The notes: generated by a model from the letters alone, not told the origin. A stretch of DNA of 64,000 nucleotides from Lewinellaceae bacterium (GCA_020636405.1 JACJXW010000009.1:186001-250000), one strand, 5' to 3'; positions 35,797-44,478 are shown, counted from the stretch's first letter. Numbers and translations: made by a program.

Positions 35797-36732
35797 CTAT
35801 TCCAACTGGATATCGATATCCACCCTTTCCAATTCTCCTCCCTTTTTTATGACGCTGGGCAATGCCTGGACGATCGCCTCTTTGATGGCCACCAGCAACC
35901 GGTCGCGGGCGAAGCCGTGGTAAGCCACCAGGCTGATCTCCCGGGCGGGGGCGGGGGGCTGAAATGGTTTCAGCCGTTGGCGCTGTTTTTTTGCCATGGA
36001 GATTGTCGCCAGTTGAGGCAGGATGGTGATGCCCTGCTGGGAATCCACCAGTTGGATGAGTGTTTCGATGCTTCCGGCTTCATAGTCCAGCCGTTGGCCG
36101 GCCTTTTGACGCAAATCGCACAAGTTGACGACCTGAGACTGGAAGCAGTGGGCTTCTTCCAGCAGCCAGAGCTGGTTGGGGTCGATGTCTTTGGGCACCA
36201 GGTATTCTTTCTGGTAAGTATTGGTGGTGTATACTACAAAAGGCTCGTAAAATACAGGGTGTTCGTCGATACCGGGATAATTGACCGGCGTGGCCATCAG
36301 CCCCACATCGAGGCTGCCTTCCCGGAGGTGCTGAATGATCTGCTGGGTGGTGTACTCCCAGATCCTCAACTTTACACCCGGGTATTTTTCCAGAAATGGG
36401 CGGGCGAACAAGGGCAGGATGTAGGGCGCCAGGGTCGGGATGATGCCCATGTTGATGGTGCCTTCGATATGCCCTTTGTAGGCTTTTACTAATTCCGTTA
36501 TGCCCTCCGCTTCCTTCAGGGCTTTGCGGGCCCGTTCCAGGATCAGTTCTCCCACGGGGGTAGTGCTGACCGGTTTGCGGCTCCGGTCGAATATCTTCAC
36601 CCCCAATTCCTCCTCCAGTTTCTGGATCATCATGCTCAACGTCGGTTGGGTGACGAAGCAGGCCTCGGCTGCCCGGGCAAAGTGCCGGTGACGGGCCACG
36701 GCGAGGACGTATTCAAGCTGTTGAAGCGTCAT
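35797..36732 (-). CDS. oxyR: OxyR-type LysR family regulator (peroxide sensor)
   Basis: A 311-residue LysR protein. The HTH (residues 1-60: LQQLEYVLAVARHRHFARAA, FVTQPTLSMMIQKLEEELG) is followed by a substrate domain with two cysteines, Cys-196 and Cys-205 (EEAHCFQSQVVNLC). Their spacing of nine matches the redox pair of E. coli OxyR, and SIETLIQLVDSQQGITILP follows as in OxyR. It should activate peroxide defence genes after forming a disulfide. The start ATG 36732 gives the canonical MTLQQLEYV. A dyad overlapping its own -7 box suggests autorepression. It stands alone; no catalase or peroxiredoxin gene lies in this window. Confidence 0.9.
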   Translation of the reverse strand: MTLQQLEYVLAVARHRHFARAAEACFVTQPTLSMMIQKLEEELGVKIFDRSRKPVSTTPVGELILERARKALKEAEGITELVKAYKGHIEGTINMGIIPTLAPYILPLFARPFLEKYPGVKLRIWEYTTQQIIQHLREGSLDVGLMATPVNYPGIDEHPVFYEPFVVYTTNTYQKEYLVPKDIDPNQLWLLEEAHCFQSQVVNLCDLRQKAGQRLDYEAGSIETLIQLVDSQQGITILPQLATISMAKKQRQRLKPFQPPAPAREISLVAYHGFARDRLLVAIKEAIVQALPSVIKKGGELERVDIDIQLE

Positions 36733-36747
36733 TTGTAAATAGATTTC

Positions 36748-36765
36748 ATCTATGCAAAGATAGAT
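36748..36765 (-). promoter_or_regulatory. Dyad over the oxyR promoter
   Basis: A perfect 6-bp inverted repeat ATCTAT-gcaaag-ATAGAT overlaps the minus-strand TATCTTTG box (complement of 36756-36763). Its ATAG/CTAT elements resemble OxyR half-sites. Confidence 0.5.
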
Positions 36766-37042
36766 ATTATCAGTTTGATTTATTGGTTCATCCAAGGCAA
36801 CTTTAAAAAGAAGAAAGTTGCTTACCCCTCCTGTGAATGTCCTCACCCATGCTGTGATCTATTTTAAGACGCATACATAATATAGGCTCTTTCCAACCGG
36901 GAAGAGCCCTTTTTCGTGTGCCGCGGGCTCGCTCCTTCCGGCGCCGTCTATTGTAGGGCTTTAATTTTTCGACCCTGTATATTGGTATTATGCCGAGAAG
37001 CCGTATTTTTAAAAACGCGCTGGCCCCTACTGTACATAGCGC
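36766..37042. other. Non-coding spacer with a small terminator-like hairpin
   Basis: No gene is seen. GGCTCTTTCC (36885-36894) pairs with GGGAAGAGCC (36899-36908, one mismatch) followed by cttttt, a plus-strand terminator shape with no recognised gene upstream on that strand. Confidence 0.45.
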
Positions 37043-37213
37043 CTGAGTACTCTGTAAAATAAATATCTTCTGCTTATGAACGTATCTTTCCGCCCTACCC
37101 GTCGTCTCGTCCTCGCCGTGATAGCTAAGGCTATCAGGCTCCGGGCGTTCCTCGGTTAGAACGAAAATCCACCGTTCATAAACGAGAATTTACTTAATTT
37201 ACAGAGTACTGAG
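37043..37213. repeat. 171-bp mirror-symmetric inverted-repeat element (copy 2)
   Basis: The core ends AGTACTCTGTAAA and TTTACAGAGTACT (13 bp, perfect) lie inside 37043-37058 and 37198-37213, with weaker pairing inward to gcttatgaacg and cgttcataaac. The centre GATAGC-taag-GCTATC (37120-37135) is at the midpoint. It is the same family as 27247-27415. Confidence 0.75.
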
Positions 37214-37233
37214 CAACAATCAAAACGCCCCCT

Positions 37234-38847
37234 ATGAAGATCTCGCCGGTATTATTCATTTTTGCAGCTCTGTTGTTTTCAGGAGCCGGAGCAGAGCCCG
37301 ATGGCCGGCCAGGACTTGTTGAGGCCTGTGACAATGCTGTGGACGATGATGCCGATGGGTTGATTGACCTGAACGACCCGGATTGCGGCTGCCCGGTGGC
37401 GGCGCCGGTTTCCCGTATTCCCAACCCTTCTTTTGAAGAACAGGACTGCTGCCCCGGCAACCGTTCGCAGATGGACTGCGCGACGGGCTGGATTCAGGCC
37501 TCGGCGCCTACTACCGACTACCTGCACACCTGCAACTGGCTGGGCTGGCCCGACCTGCCTCCTCCCAGGCCGTTTCCCGACGGGGAGGGATGTATGGGCT
37601 TCCGCAACGGCAGGCCGGGCGGCAACAACGGAGGAGGGCCGCAACCCAACTGGAAGGAATACGCCGGCGCCTGTCTGACCAACCCGCTGCGGGCAGGGGT
37701 CGCTTACCGTTTTGAATTTTATGTCGGTTTCACCCACCGCGACAATTCCCCGCCCACGTCTATCGTCTTTTTCGGTACGGCCAATTGCAACAACCTGCCC
37801 TTTGGCAATAACGATCCCGATTTTGGCTGTCCTACCAACGGCCCGGGCTGGATGCAACTCGGTTCGGTGTCCATCAACGGCGCTAATCAATGGTTGCTGA
37901 AGGAGATCAACGTGGTGCCCACCGAAGACATCTATGCCATCGCTATCGGCCCAGGCTGTGTACAATCCCCTTCGAACATCAGCACCTACTACTTCTTCGA
38001 CAAGCTGGTACTGGCCGAAGAGCGGGAGTTCTCCTTCCGCATCAGTACCCTGGATCATCCCTGTTCGGAGGCGTTTGGGCTGAGTATCCCATTTTATGAT
38101 ACCTTGCAGTACCAATGGTACCGGGACGGGGTGGCACTGGTAGGCCAAACGAGCCCTCAGTTAGAGGACATAAAAGAACCAGGAGACTATCAGGTGCGGG
38201 CACTTGGGCCCAATTCTTGCCGTATCACTACTGCTTACCGCCATCGCCCGCCGGCCTTTACCACTCAACTGCGGGAAGTGATCTGTGAAGGGGAGTCCTA
38301 TTCATTTGGAGGCCGTAGCCTGCAATACAGTGGCAATTATCAGGACACCTTGAAAACGGCCAACAACTGCGACAGCATCGTTCGCCTCGAACTGGAAGTG
38401 ATCGGACAGGTGGCGGATACGGTATACGCCTGGATATTTGAGGGCGGGAGCTGGCCCCTCGGTGGCCGGAAGTATGACAAGCCGGGGCGGTATACCGCTA
38501 CCCTGACATCGAGTTACGGGTGTGACAGCCTGGTTCTCCTCATCCTCGATACCTATAAAGTTTACATCCCCAACGCATTTTCTCCGAACGGCGATGGCAG
38601 GAACGACACCTTTACTATCTTTATCGGACAAGACATCAAAGAGGTGCTCCGCCTGCAGGCCTTCAGCCGCTGGGGCGGCCTGGCCTTTGACTCGGAAGGG
38701 CTGGAAGCCAACGCTGCGGGATTCGGGTGGGACGGTAGGACAGGAGGAAAGCCGGCTCCGCCCGGAGTGTACGTCTACCAGGCGACGATCGTTACAATGG
38801 ATGGACAGGAACACCGGGTGAGCGGGGAGGTGGTTTTGGTGAGGTAG
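37234..38847 (+). CDS. Secreted protein with T9SS type B (gliding-motility) sorting domain
   Basis: A 537-residue protein with signal peptide MKISPVLFIFAALLFSGAGA. Residues 25-50 carry an Asp-rich Ca-binding-like loop (NAVDDDADGLIDLNDPDCGC). About 55-270 form a lectin-like or carbohydrate-binding-like jelly-roll typical of Bacteroidota secreted proteins (NPSFEEQDCCPGN, GRPGGNNGGGPQPNWKEYA). Two Ig-like stretches follow (from about 270 and 345). The C-terminal 85 residues are the CHU_C/gliding-motility domain (YIPNAFSPNGDGRNDTFTIF, WDGRTGGKPAPPGVYVYQAT), a T9SS type B signal. No catalytic motif is visible; a binding or adhesion role is inferred. The gene begins 20 bases after a MITE-like element. 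Confidence 0.88.
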   Translation: MKISPVLFIFAALLFSGAGAEPDGRPGLVEACDNAVDDDADGLIDLNDPDCGCPVAAPVSRIPNPSFEEQDCCPGNRSQMDCATGWIQASAPTTDYLHTCNWLGWPDLPPPRPFPDGEGCMGFRNGRPGGNNGGGPQPNWKEYAGACLTNPLRAGVAYRFEFYVGFTHRDNSPPTSIVFFGTANCNNLPFGNNDPDFGCPTNGPGWMQLGSVSINGANQWLLKEINVVPTEDIYAIAIGPGCVQSPSNISTYYFFDKLVLAEEREFSFRISTLDHPCSEAFGLSIPFYDTLQYQWYRDGVALVGQTSPQLEDIKEPGDYQVRALGPNSCRITTAYRHRPPAFTTQLREVICEGESYSFGGRSLQYSGNYQDTLKTANNCDSIVRLELEVIGQVADTVYAWIFEGGSWPLGGRKYDKPGRYTATLTSSYGCDSLVLLILDTYKVYIPNAFSPNGDGRNDTFTIFIGQDIKEVLRLQAFSRWGGLAFDSEGLEANAAGFGWDGRTGGKPAPPGVYVYQATIVTMDGQEHRVSGEVVLVR

Positions 38848-38848
38848 G

Positions 38849-38957
38849 GGGGCGTGGGGAGGTTTGGAGGTTTGGATGTTTGGACGTTTGGACGTGGGGA
38901 TGTTTGGATGTTTGGACGTTTGGACGTGGGGACGTTTGGACGTGGGGATGTTGGGCG
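38849..38957 (+). repeat. Degenerate GTTTGGACG/GTGGGGATG short tandem repeats
   Basis: About a dozen 8-10 bp units (gtttggatg, tttggacg, gtggggacg and similar) run from the stop of the T9SS gene into the 5' end of the TetR gene. The array is open in several frames, which makes spurious Trp/Gly/Val-rich N-terminal extensions. Confidence 0.75.
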
Positions 38958-38978
38958 GTGGGGATGTTTAGCCTGAAA

Positions 38979-39608
38979 ATGAAGTCAAACAGAGATAAAA
39001 TACTGGAATCGGCGTTGATGTTATTCAACCGGGATGGGTTTGTAAACGTGCGGCTGCAGCACATTGCCGATGAGGCGGTAGTCAGTGTGGGCAACCTCGC
39101 CTATCACTTTCCCAACAAGGACGCTATTTTGCTGACGATATACGAAGAGCTGGCCCGCCGGCAGAAGGAATTGCTGGCCGAATACAAGGTGGTCCCGCTG
39201 TTTGACAACATCGACCGGCTGATCCGGCGCACCTTCCGCCTGCAGCAGGATTACATTTTCTTCTACCTCGACACGCTGGAGCTCATCCGGGCCAATACGG
39301 CCATTGCCGAGGCTCACCGGCAGCATATTTCCTGGCAGGTGGCCCAGCTCAAGGCAATGTATGACTTCAACGCGGCAAGAGGCGCCATGGTAGCGGAGCC
39401 CCGGGAAGGCCTGTTTGAACAATTGGCCCTTCATTTCTGGACAGCCTCCGATTTCTGGTTCACCCGCGAGTTGGCCCGGGGAAATCCGGAATTTGAGGAA
39501 CAGGCGTACCGGTCGGCCCTTTGGGCGTTGCTGCTTCCCTATTTTACGGAGATGGGAATGCGGGAATATGGACAAATGTTGCAGTCGCCTTACGACTTTT
39601 TCTTTTGA
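38979..39608 (+). CDS. TetR/AcrR family transcriptional regulator (copy A)
   Basis: A 209-residue protein with a TetR HTH at the N terminus (KILESALMLFNRDGFVNVRL, then QHIADEAVVSVGNLAYHFPN). Its C-terminal ligand domain aligns with the regulator at 40088-40729 (shared VRLQ.IA, VGNLAYHF.NK, FNxxRG..). ATG 38979 (MKSNRDKI) is the natural start; ATG 38964 is possible, and anything earlier lies in tandem repeats. The two TetR genes flank a small gene of unknown function. The ligand is unknown; lipid or drug responsiveness is common in this family. Confidence 0.87.
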   Translation: MKSNRDKILESALMLFNRDGFVNVRLQHIADEAVVSVGNLAYHFPNKDAILLTIYEELARRQKELLAEYKVVPLFDNIDRLIRRTFRLQQDYIFFYLDTLELIRANTAIAEAHRQHISWQVAQLKAMYDFNAARGAMVAEPREGLFEQLALHFWTASDFWFTRELARGNPEFEEQAYRSALWALLLPYFTEMGMREYGQMLQSPYDFFF

Positions 39609-39633
39609 TCTTGATGTATTTCCTGTAGCTTTG
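39604..39633 (+). promoter_or_regulatory. Bacteroidota-type promoter of the small gene between the TetR copies
   Basis: TTTG at 39604-39607, 18 bases, then TAGCTTTG at 39626-39633, about 44 bases before the ATG at 39677. The -33 box overlaps the stop codon of TetR copy A. Confidence 0.6.
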
Positions 39634-39676
39634 TTGAAAGCTTCAGTCCATTTTATTCAACAAAAACACCCATGCT

Positions 39677-40033
39677 ATGGCTGAGTTTCAGCTCGGAAGT
39701 GAAGCTTATGATGGCCTGTTGAACCTGCTCAACAATCAGCACTTTACAGAAAAGCCCGGCAGTAATGCCGATATGGCCTTTTTATCTGATGACTGGTGGC
39801 TACAGGACACAGCCGTCGTTGATAATGTGGTAAAACGAGCCGGAATGTGGGAGATACAACTGGTATTTGCCCACTACCGTACGCCACAGAAACTGATCAA
39901 ACGGATCATTTCGCGCCATGCTTCCAGGAAAAAAGCCCTGTTGATGGCCGGATACATGAGGCGCTTGGCAGCGAAAGACCAACGAGGCACTTTACAGGTG
40001 GATATTCAGGACTTTGGCCTGTGTTCCACCTAA
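39677..40033 (+). CDS. Small hypothetical protein between TetR paralogues
   Basis: A 118-residue soluble protein with no signal or membrane segment. It has an acidic N-terminal half (EFQLGSEAYDGLLNLLNNQH) and a basic helical C-terminal half (KLIKRIISRHASRKKALLMA). I do not recognise it. It has its own promoter-like box upstream and sits between two related TetR genes, one of which may regulate it. Confidence 0.6.
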   Translation: MAEFQLGSEAYDGLLNLLNNQHFTEKPGSNADMAFLSDDWWLQDTAVVDNVVKRAGMWEIQLVFAHYRTPQKLIKRIISRHASRKKALLMAGYMRRLAAKDQRGTLQVDIQDFGLCST

Positions 40034-40087
40034 AACCATTCCTGCCGGGCTTAGTTGATGCGGTGGGAATAAACATTATTTGTATTC

Positions 40088-40729
40088 ATGGCCGAACTAA
40101 ACACGAAGCAGAAAATTCTCCATGCCTCCGTTCAACTTTTCAATGAGTATGGCCTGGCTAATGTGCGCTTGCAACAAATTGCTACAGAAACCGGTATCAG
40201 CGTAGGCAACCTTGCCTATCACTTTCGCAACAAAGAGGCCATTTTGTGTGCCATCCATGAAGAGCTCAGAGAAGAGGTCGCCGAGATCCTTTCCACCTAC
40301 CGCATCTTTCCCAACCTTCTGGACTTTGACAACCAGGTCTCCAAATACTTCTACTTCATCGAAAAGTACGCCTTCTATTACGTCGATTCAGTGGAAGTGG
40401 ACCGCACCTGCCCGGAGATGGCCAGCTTCCGGCGGCAACACATCTCCAAAATGATCAGCCAGATCCGGAAGCGTTTTGATTTCAACATCAGCCGGGGGGT
40501 TATCCGAAAAGAAGCCCGGCCCGGCCTTTACGACACTCTGGCGCAGTCCATCTGGATGCTGATCGCTTTCTGGGTGCCCCAAAGCCTGGTGAGAGGGGAA
40601 CGCCTGCCTCTAAAACAGGAAGCGCTGAAGGAAACCATCTGGAACCTGGTCTACCCTCACTTAACCCAAGAGGGGATCGCCGAGTTTGAGCAGCTTATCG
40701 TTCCGCTCTTCGATGAGGCGGCGCCCTGA
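40088..40729 (+). CDS. TetR/AcrR family transcriptional regulator (copy B)
   Basis: A 213-residue protein with a TetR HTH (KILHASVQLFNEYGLANVRL, then QQIATETGISVGNLAYHFRN) and a C-terminal ligand domain (YAFYYVDSVEVDRTCPEMAS, FDFNISRGVIRKE) clearly paralogous to copy A in both halves. The start ATG 40088 is the natural one. The gene ends five bases before the convergent esterase stop. Confidence 0.87.
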   Translation: MAELNTKQKILHASVQLFNEYGLANVRLQQIATETGISVGNLAYHFRNKEAILCAIHEELREEVAEILSTYRIFPNLLDFDNQVSKYFYFIEKYAFYYVDSVEVDRTCPEMASFRRQHISKMISQIRKRFDFNISRGVIRKEARPGLYDTLAQSIWMLIAFWVPQSLVRGERLPLKQEALKETIWNLVYPHLTQEGIAEFEQLIVPLFDEAAP

Positions 40730-40734
40730 AGTAG

Positions 40735-42465
40735 CTACAGTCCCAAGTTTTTCCTGATCCACCGGATCATCGTCTCGTAGTTTTCTCCCGGCAGCCCGTG
40801 GCCTGCCCTGGGGTAGACAATATACTCTTTGGGCACCGAGAGCTGATTGTAGGCTGCAAAATTAATATGGGGCGGGCAAACCGGGTCTTCCAGCCCGACC
40901 GACATCAGCACCGGCGCTTTTATCCAGGGCGCCAGGTTCTTGATGTCAATATAACTCAGCGTGTGGTACACCTGATCCCATCCTACTTCCGGATGCTCTT
41001 CCACATAATTTTTGAACTCGTTGCCCGGCCAGACAGCTACCTTGAAGTAATCTTCGAAGTCGGAAAGGAAGGGTACTTGGGGGGCACACAGCTTGATCCG
41101 CTCGTTATCGAGGGCAGCAGTGGCAAAACTCAGGGCGCCACCCTGGCTGCCGCCTTCGACCACTACCCGGGAGGTATCCACCTCGGGCCGGGAGTAGAGG
41201 AAGTCTACCGCACGGATGCAATCCATGTATGCGCCGCGGTAGATGTACAGTTCCTTATCCTCGATATGGTGCAGCAGGTAGCCGGGAAAGCCTGGGTTGA
41301 TGTGGTCCCGGCTGTTGCCATGTCCACGGATGTTGAGTACGAAGGCCGCCATGTCGTTGCCCTGGTATCCCTGGTTGGCCTTGCGGTCGCTGCTGTATCC
41401 CTGCACCTGCAGGATGGCGGGGTACCTGCCGGGGGCAGTAGGCCTGAGGTACCAGCCCCGGACCAGGATGTTGCCCAGCGAGCGCATTTCCACCAGGAAA
41501 ACCTCCCGTTCGGGCGTACAAAGGCTGTCCTGCCGGATCATTTTGTACTGTGGGGCCACGGCCGCCAGTTCTCTTTTTGCTCTTTTCCAGTAATCTTCGA
41601 AGTCGTCCGGGCGGTTGAGGGGGGAGGATACCTGTTCGGGGTTGGACCCGATGGCGAAGTTCAGCTGTTTGTTATCGAGGCCGCTCTCAAACAGGACGGT
41701 AGCCTGATAAAAGCCGGGAGGCAGTTTGCCCAGGCTGGCCTGGACGGTTTTGGATGTGTTTTTCCTGGCCGATACCGCTTCTTCCGATGTGGTTACCGGC
41801 TCCCCGAAATCGGACCGTATGGTTACCTTCAGCCGGCCGGACAGGTTCTCGCTGTAGTTGTTCACCAGCTTCAGGTTCAGGGCCACCGGCCCGTCGCCGA
41901 GGAAGATGTGGTTGGCGGGGATATCCACCAACGAGATGGACAGCAGGTCCTCCATGCCGGGTACGCGCAGAGAAACGTCGCCGCGGTATAGGCCTCCCCC
42001 TCCGCCTCCGTCGTAGACCCTGATGGCCAGGAGGTTTTCTTTGCCAAAAGCGATCTTCTCGAAGGGGATCTTATAAACCCGGTCCGCATCGTAGGCTGTA
42101 CGGTAATTTGGCGGCAGGCTGCCGTTTTGGCCCAGCAGCTCGCCGTTCCAGTAGAAATAGTCCGAATCGTCGATCTTGCCGAGGTGCAGGATCAGGCCTC
42201 CGTTCTTGCGGGCTTCCGCTTCCAGGTTGCCGGGAACGACGACGGACTGCCGGTACCAGGCAAAGCCGTCGTAGGAGTCGTATCCTTGCTGTTCCCACAT
42301 TTTCCCGGAAAGGATCGCCGGCCAGGAAGCATCGTCCGTTTTGGAAGTGGCCCAGGAGGCGTCGTCCCCCGTTTTGAATTTCCATTCCGATTTGAGGAGG
42401 TTCTGAGCCGGGGCGGCAAAGGCCATTAGAAAAAGGGCGCCGGCCAAAAGGGCAAGTTGCTTCAT
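40735..42465 (-). CDS. Secreted acetylxylan-esterase-like (CE7, AXE1) enzyme with N-terminal jelly-roll
   Basis: A 576-residue protein with signal peptide MKQLALLAGALFLMAFAAPA. Residues 25-175 are a galactose-binding-like jelly-roll of the glycosidase type (WYRQSVVVPGN, GKENLLAIRVYDGGGGGGLYRG). About 280-576 are a CE7 alpha/beta hydrolase: RGWYLRPT, LNIRGHGNS, nucleophile Ser-440 in EGGSQGG, Asp-527 in GLEDPVCPP, His-556 in RAGHGLPG. It should remove acetyl groups from oligo- or polysaccharides. It shares direction with the upstream sulfatase, ending 16 bases before this start, so they probably form one operon for a sulfated, acetylated polysaccharide. Confidence 0.9.
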   Translation of the reverse strand: MKQLALLAGALFLMAFAAPAQNLLKSEWKFKTGDDASWATSKTDDASWPAILSGKMWEQQGYDSYDGFAWYRQSVVVPGNLEAEARKNGGLILHLGKIDDSDYFYWNGELLGQNGSLPPNYRTAYDADRVYKIPFEKIAFGKENLLAIRVYDGGGGGGLYRGDVSLRVPGMEDLLSISLVDIPANHIFLGDGPVALNLKLVNNYSENLSGRLKVTIRSDFGEPVTTSEEAVSARKNTSKTVQASLGKLPPGFYQATVLFESGLDNKQLNFAIGSNPEQVSSPLNRPDDFEDYWKRAKRELAAVAPQYKMIRQDSLCTPEREVFLVEMRSLGNILVRGWYLRPTAPGRYPAILQVQGYSSDRKANQGYQGNDMAAFVLNIRGHGNSRDHINPGFPGYLLHHIEDKELYIYRGAYMDCIRAVDFLYSRPEVDTSRVVVEGGSQGGALSFATAALDNERIKLCAPQVPFLSDFEDYFKVAVWPGNEFKNYVEEHPEVGWDQVYHTLSYIDIKNLAPWIKAPVLMSVGLEDPVCPPHINFAAYNQLSVPKEYIVYPRAGHGLPGENYETMIRWIRKNLGL

Positions 42466-42481
42466 GATTCCCGATTTTTAA

Positions 42482-44074
42482 CTATTTATTATAAAGCTCA
42501 ATATACTTGCGGTCCAACTGCTCCGAGTCTTTGTACTTCACCCGCAGCTCTGCCAGCTGTCGCCGGAGTTTCTTAACCACCTCAGCGTAGGCGGGGTCGT
42601 GGTATACGTTCTTCAATTCCTGTGGGTCTTTTTTGCGGTCGTAGAGCTCCCACTCGTCGATGTCGTAGTAGAAATGGGCGAGCTTGTAGTCTTCGGTCAC
42701 GATGCCGTAATGCCGTTTGACCATATGGATGGCGGGATATTCGTAGTAGTGGTAGTACACCGCCTCCCTGTCCCATTTGTCGGCCTGGCCCTTGAGCAGG
42801 GGCAGCAGGCTTTCCCCCTGCATGTCGGCCGGTGGGGTGAGGCCGGCGGCTTCCAGCAGGGTTTGGGCGAAGTCGAGATTCTGTACCATTTGGGTAGAAC
42901 GGGTACCGGGCTGCACTACCCCCGGCCAGCGTACCAGGAGGGGTGTTTTGAAAGATTCGTCGTAGATGAAGCGCTTGTCGAACCACCCGTGTTCGCCCAG
43001 GTAAAAGCCCTGGTCGGAAGTGTAAACAATGATGGTGTTCTCCGTCAGGCCGTTCTCGTCGAGGTAATCCAGCAGGCGGCCTACATTCTCGTCTACGGCG
43101 GCAATGGTGGCCAGATAGTCCTGCATGTAGCGCTGGTAACGCCACCGCATCAGGTCCTTGTCGCTCATTTCCGGGTAGCGCTTCAGGAAATCTGCATTCA
43201 TAGGGCCGTACACCTCGTTCCAGGCCTGGCGCTGGGCTTCCGTCATGCGGGTGAGGGTTTCCTCCAGTGCCCGCACGCCCCAGTCGAGGGTTTCCGGTAT
43301 GCCCAGGCTGTCCATCACTTCCGGGTATATTTTCGAATCGCCTGCCCAGTTCATATGCATCAGCAGGTTCATCTCGGCCTGCCGGGCGGCGGCGCCCCGG
43401 CCCTGATAGTCATCGAACAGGGTAGGGGGCTCCGGGAAGGTTTTGTGGATGTATTCCCGGTAGTGCCGTTCGGCGGGAAACCACTCCCGGTGAGGCGCCT
43501 TGTGCAGGTACATCAGCAGGAAGGGCTTTTCCGGGTCCCGGCGCTCGTCCAGCCAGTCTATTGCCAGGTCTGTGATGATGTCGGTTACATAACCTTCGAT
43601 CGTGGTATCGCCCTTGTTGGTGATAAATCCGGGGCTGTAGTAATAACCCTGCCCGGGCAGGATCATAAACTCGTCAATGCCTTTGGGGTTGTTGCCAAAG
43701 TGGAGCTTGCCGAACATTGCCGTCTGATACCCTGCTGCCTGCAGGATCTGGGGGAAGGTTACGTTGGTGGTGTCAAAGGGAAAGATGTTGTCGACCTTCC
43801 CGTGGATGTGGGTGTGTTTCCCGGTCAGGATGGTCGCCCGGGAGGGGGCGCAGATGGAGTTGGAAACACAGGCATTGGTGAACAGCATCCCCTCTTTGGC
43901 CAGGCGGTCGATGTTGGGCGTCTGGATCAGGTGATCGCTGTAGGCGCTGATGGCCTGGTAGGCGTGGTCGTCGGCCATCATGAAGATGATGTTGGGGCGT
44001 TGCTGGTTTTGAGCGAATACGTGCACACTGAAGGCCAGATAAATGCAGAGGAGTAATTCGGTTTTAATGTTCAT
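42482..44074 (-). CDS. Secreted type I sulfatase
   Basis: A 530-residue Cys-type arylsulfatase-fold enzyme. The start is ATG 44074, giving signal peptide MNIKTELLLCIYLAFSVHVF; the longer open frame is rejected because it adds a non-signal extension. Asp-35/Asp-36 (NIIFMMADDHAYQ) are metal ligands. The sulfatase signature NSICAPSRATILTG has Cys-75, which would be converted to formylglycine. VYTSDQGFYLGEHGWFDKRF is the second metal site. The family resembles polysaccharide sulfatases of marine Bacteroidota (S1 family). It lies directly upstream of the esterase. A formylglycine-generating enzyme is needed from elsewhere in the genome. Confidence 0.92.
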   Translation of the reverse strand: MNIKTELLLCIYLAFSVHVFAQNQQRPNIIFMMADDHAYQAISAYSDHLIQTPNIDRLAKEGMLFTNACVSNSICAPSRATILTGKHTHIHGKVDNIFPFDTTNVTFPQILQAAGYQTAMFGKLHFGNNPKGIDEFMILPGQGYYYSPGFITNKGDTTIEGYVTDIITDLAIDWLDERRDPEKPFLLMYLHKAPHREWFPAERHYREYIHKTFPEPPTLFDDYQGRGAAARQAEMNLLMHMNWAGDSKIYPEVMDSLGIPETLDWGVRALEETLTRMTEAQRQAWNEVYGPMNADFLKRYPEMSDKDLMRWRYQRYMQDYLATIAAVDENVGRLLDYLDENGLTENTIIVYTSDQGFYLGEHGWFDKRFIYDESFKTPLLVRWPGVVQPGTRSTQMVQNLDFAQTLLEAAGLTPPADMQGESLLPLLKGQADKWDREAVYYHYYEYPAIHMVKRHYGIVTEDYKLAHFYYDIDEWELYDRKKDPQELKNVYHDPAYAEVVKKLRRQLAELRVKYKDSEQLDRKYIELYNK

Positions 44075-44478
44075 TTCAAGCGTCTTTGGTCCTGGATGAT
44101 TCACATTACAGGGTCGGCGCGCCCCGAGTGGTAAAAATAGCATAAAATTATGAAGTGTCGCTCCGGGAAAGGAACACTGGCAGGGCAATCGCATTTAAAT
44201 TGTTCATTTGGAAATGGAAGGAAAAAGCACCGTTTTTTTCCTCAATCCTAAAGGAAGAACGGCACTTTCGCCTGGAATACCGGTGCCATGGCTTTTGCAG
44301 GTTGTCGGCTCCTGGCAGGAAACCGCCAAGGCACGTTCCTTACCTTCAACATCAGGGAATGGGGCTTTTGTCCTTGTCTTCAGCCCAAGGCTTTCCTTTA
44401 GGGAAAAAGGGCGCTTGTGGCCGCTTGGGAGCTGTCCATTGCGCGGTGGTAGCTGCCGGGCAGGGGCTACGGACAATG

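Noticed and set aside
38880..38978. Longer TetR start with Trp/Gly-rich N terminus
   Set aside because: The extension is a translation of the tandem repeats; the natural TetR start is the ATG at 38979.
42599..44056. 485-codon frame opposite the sulfatase
   Set aside because: The sulfatase strand has the signature, metal ligands and signal peptide; the opposite frame has none.
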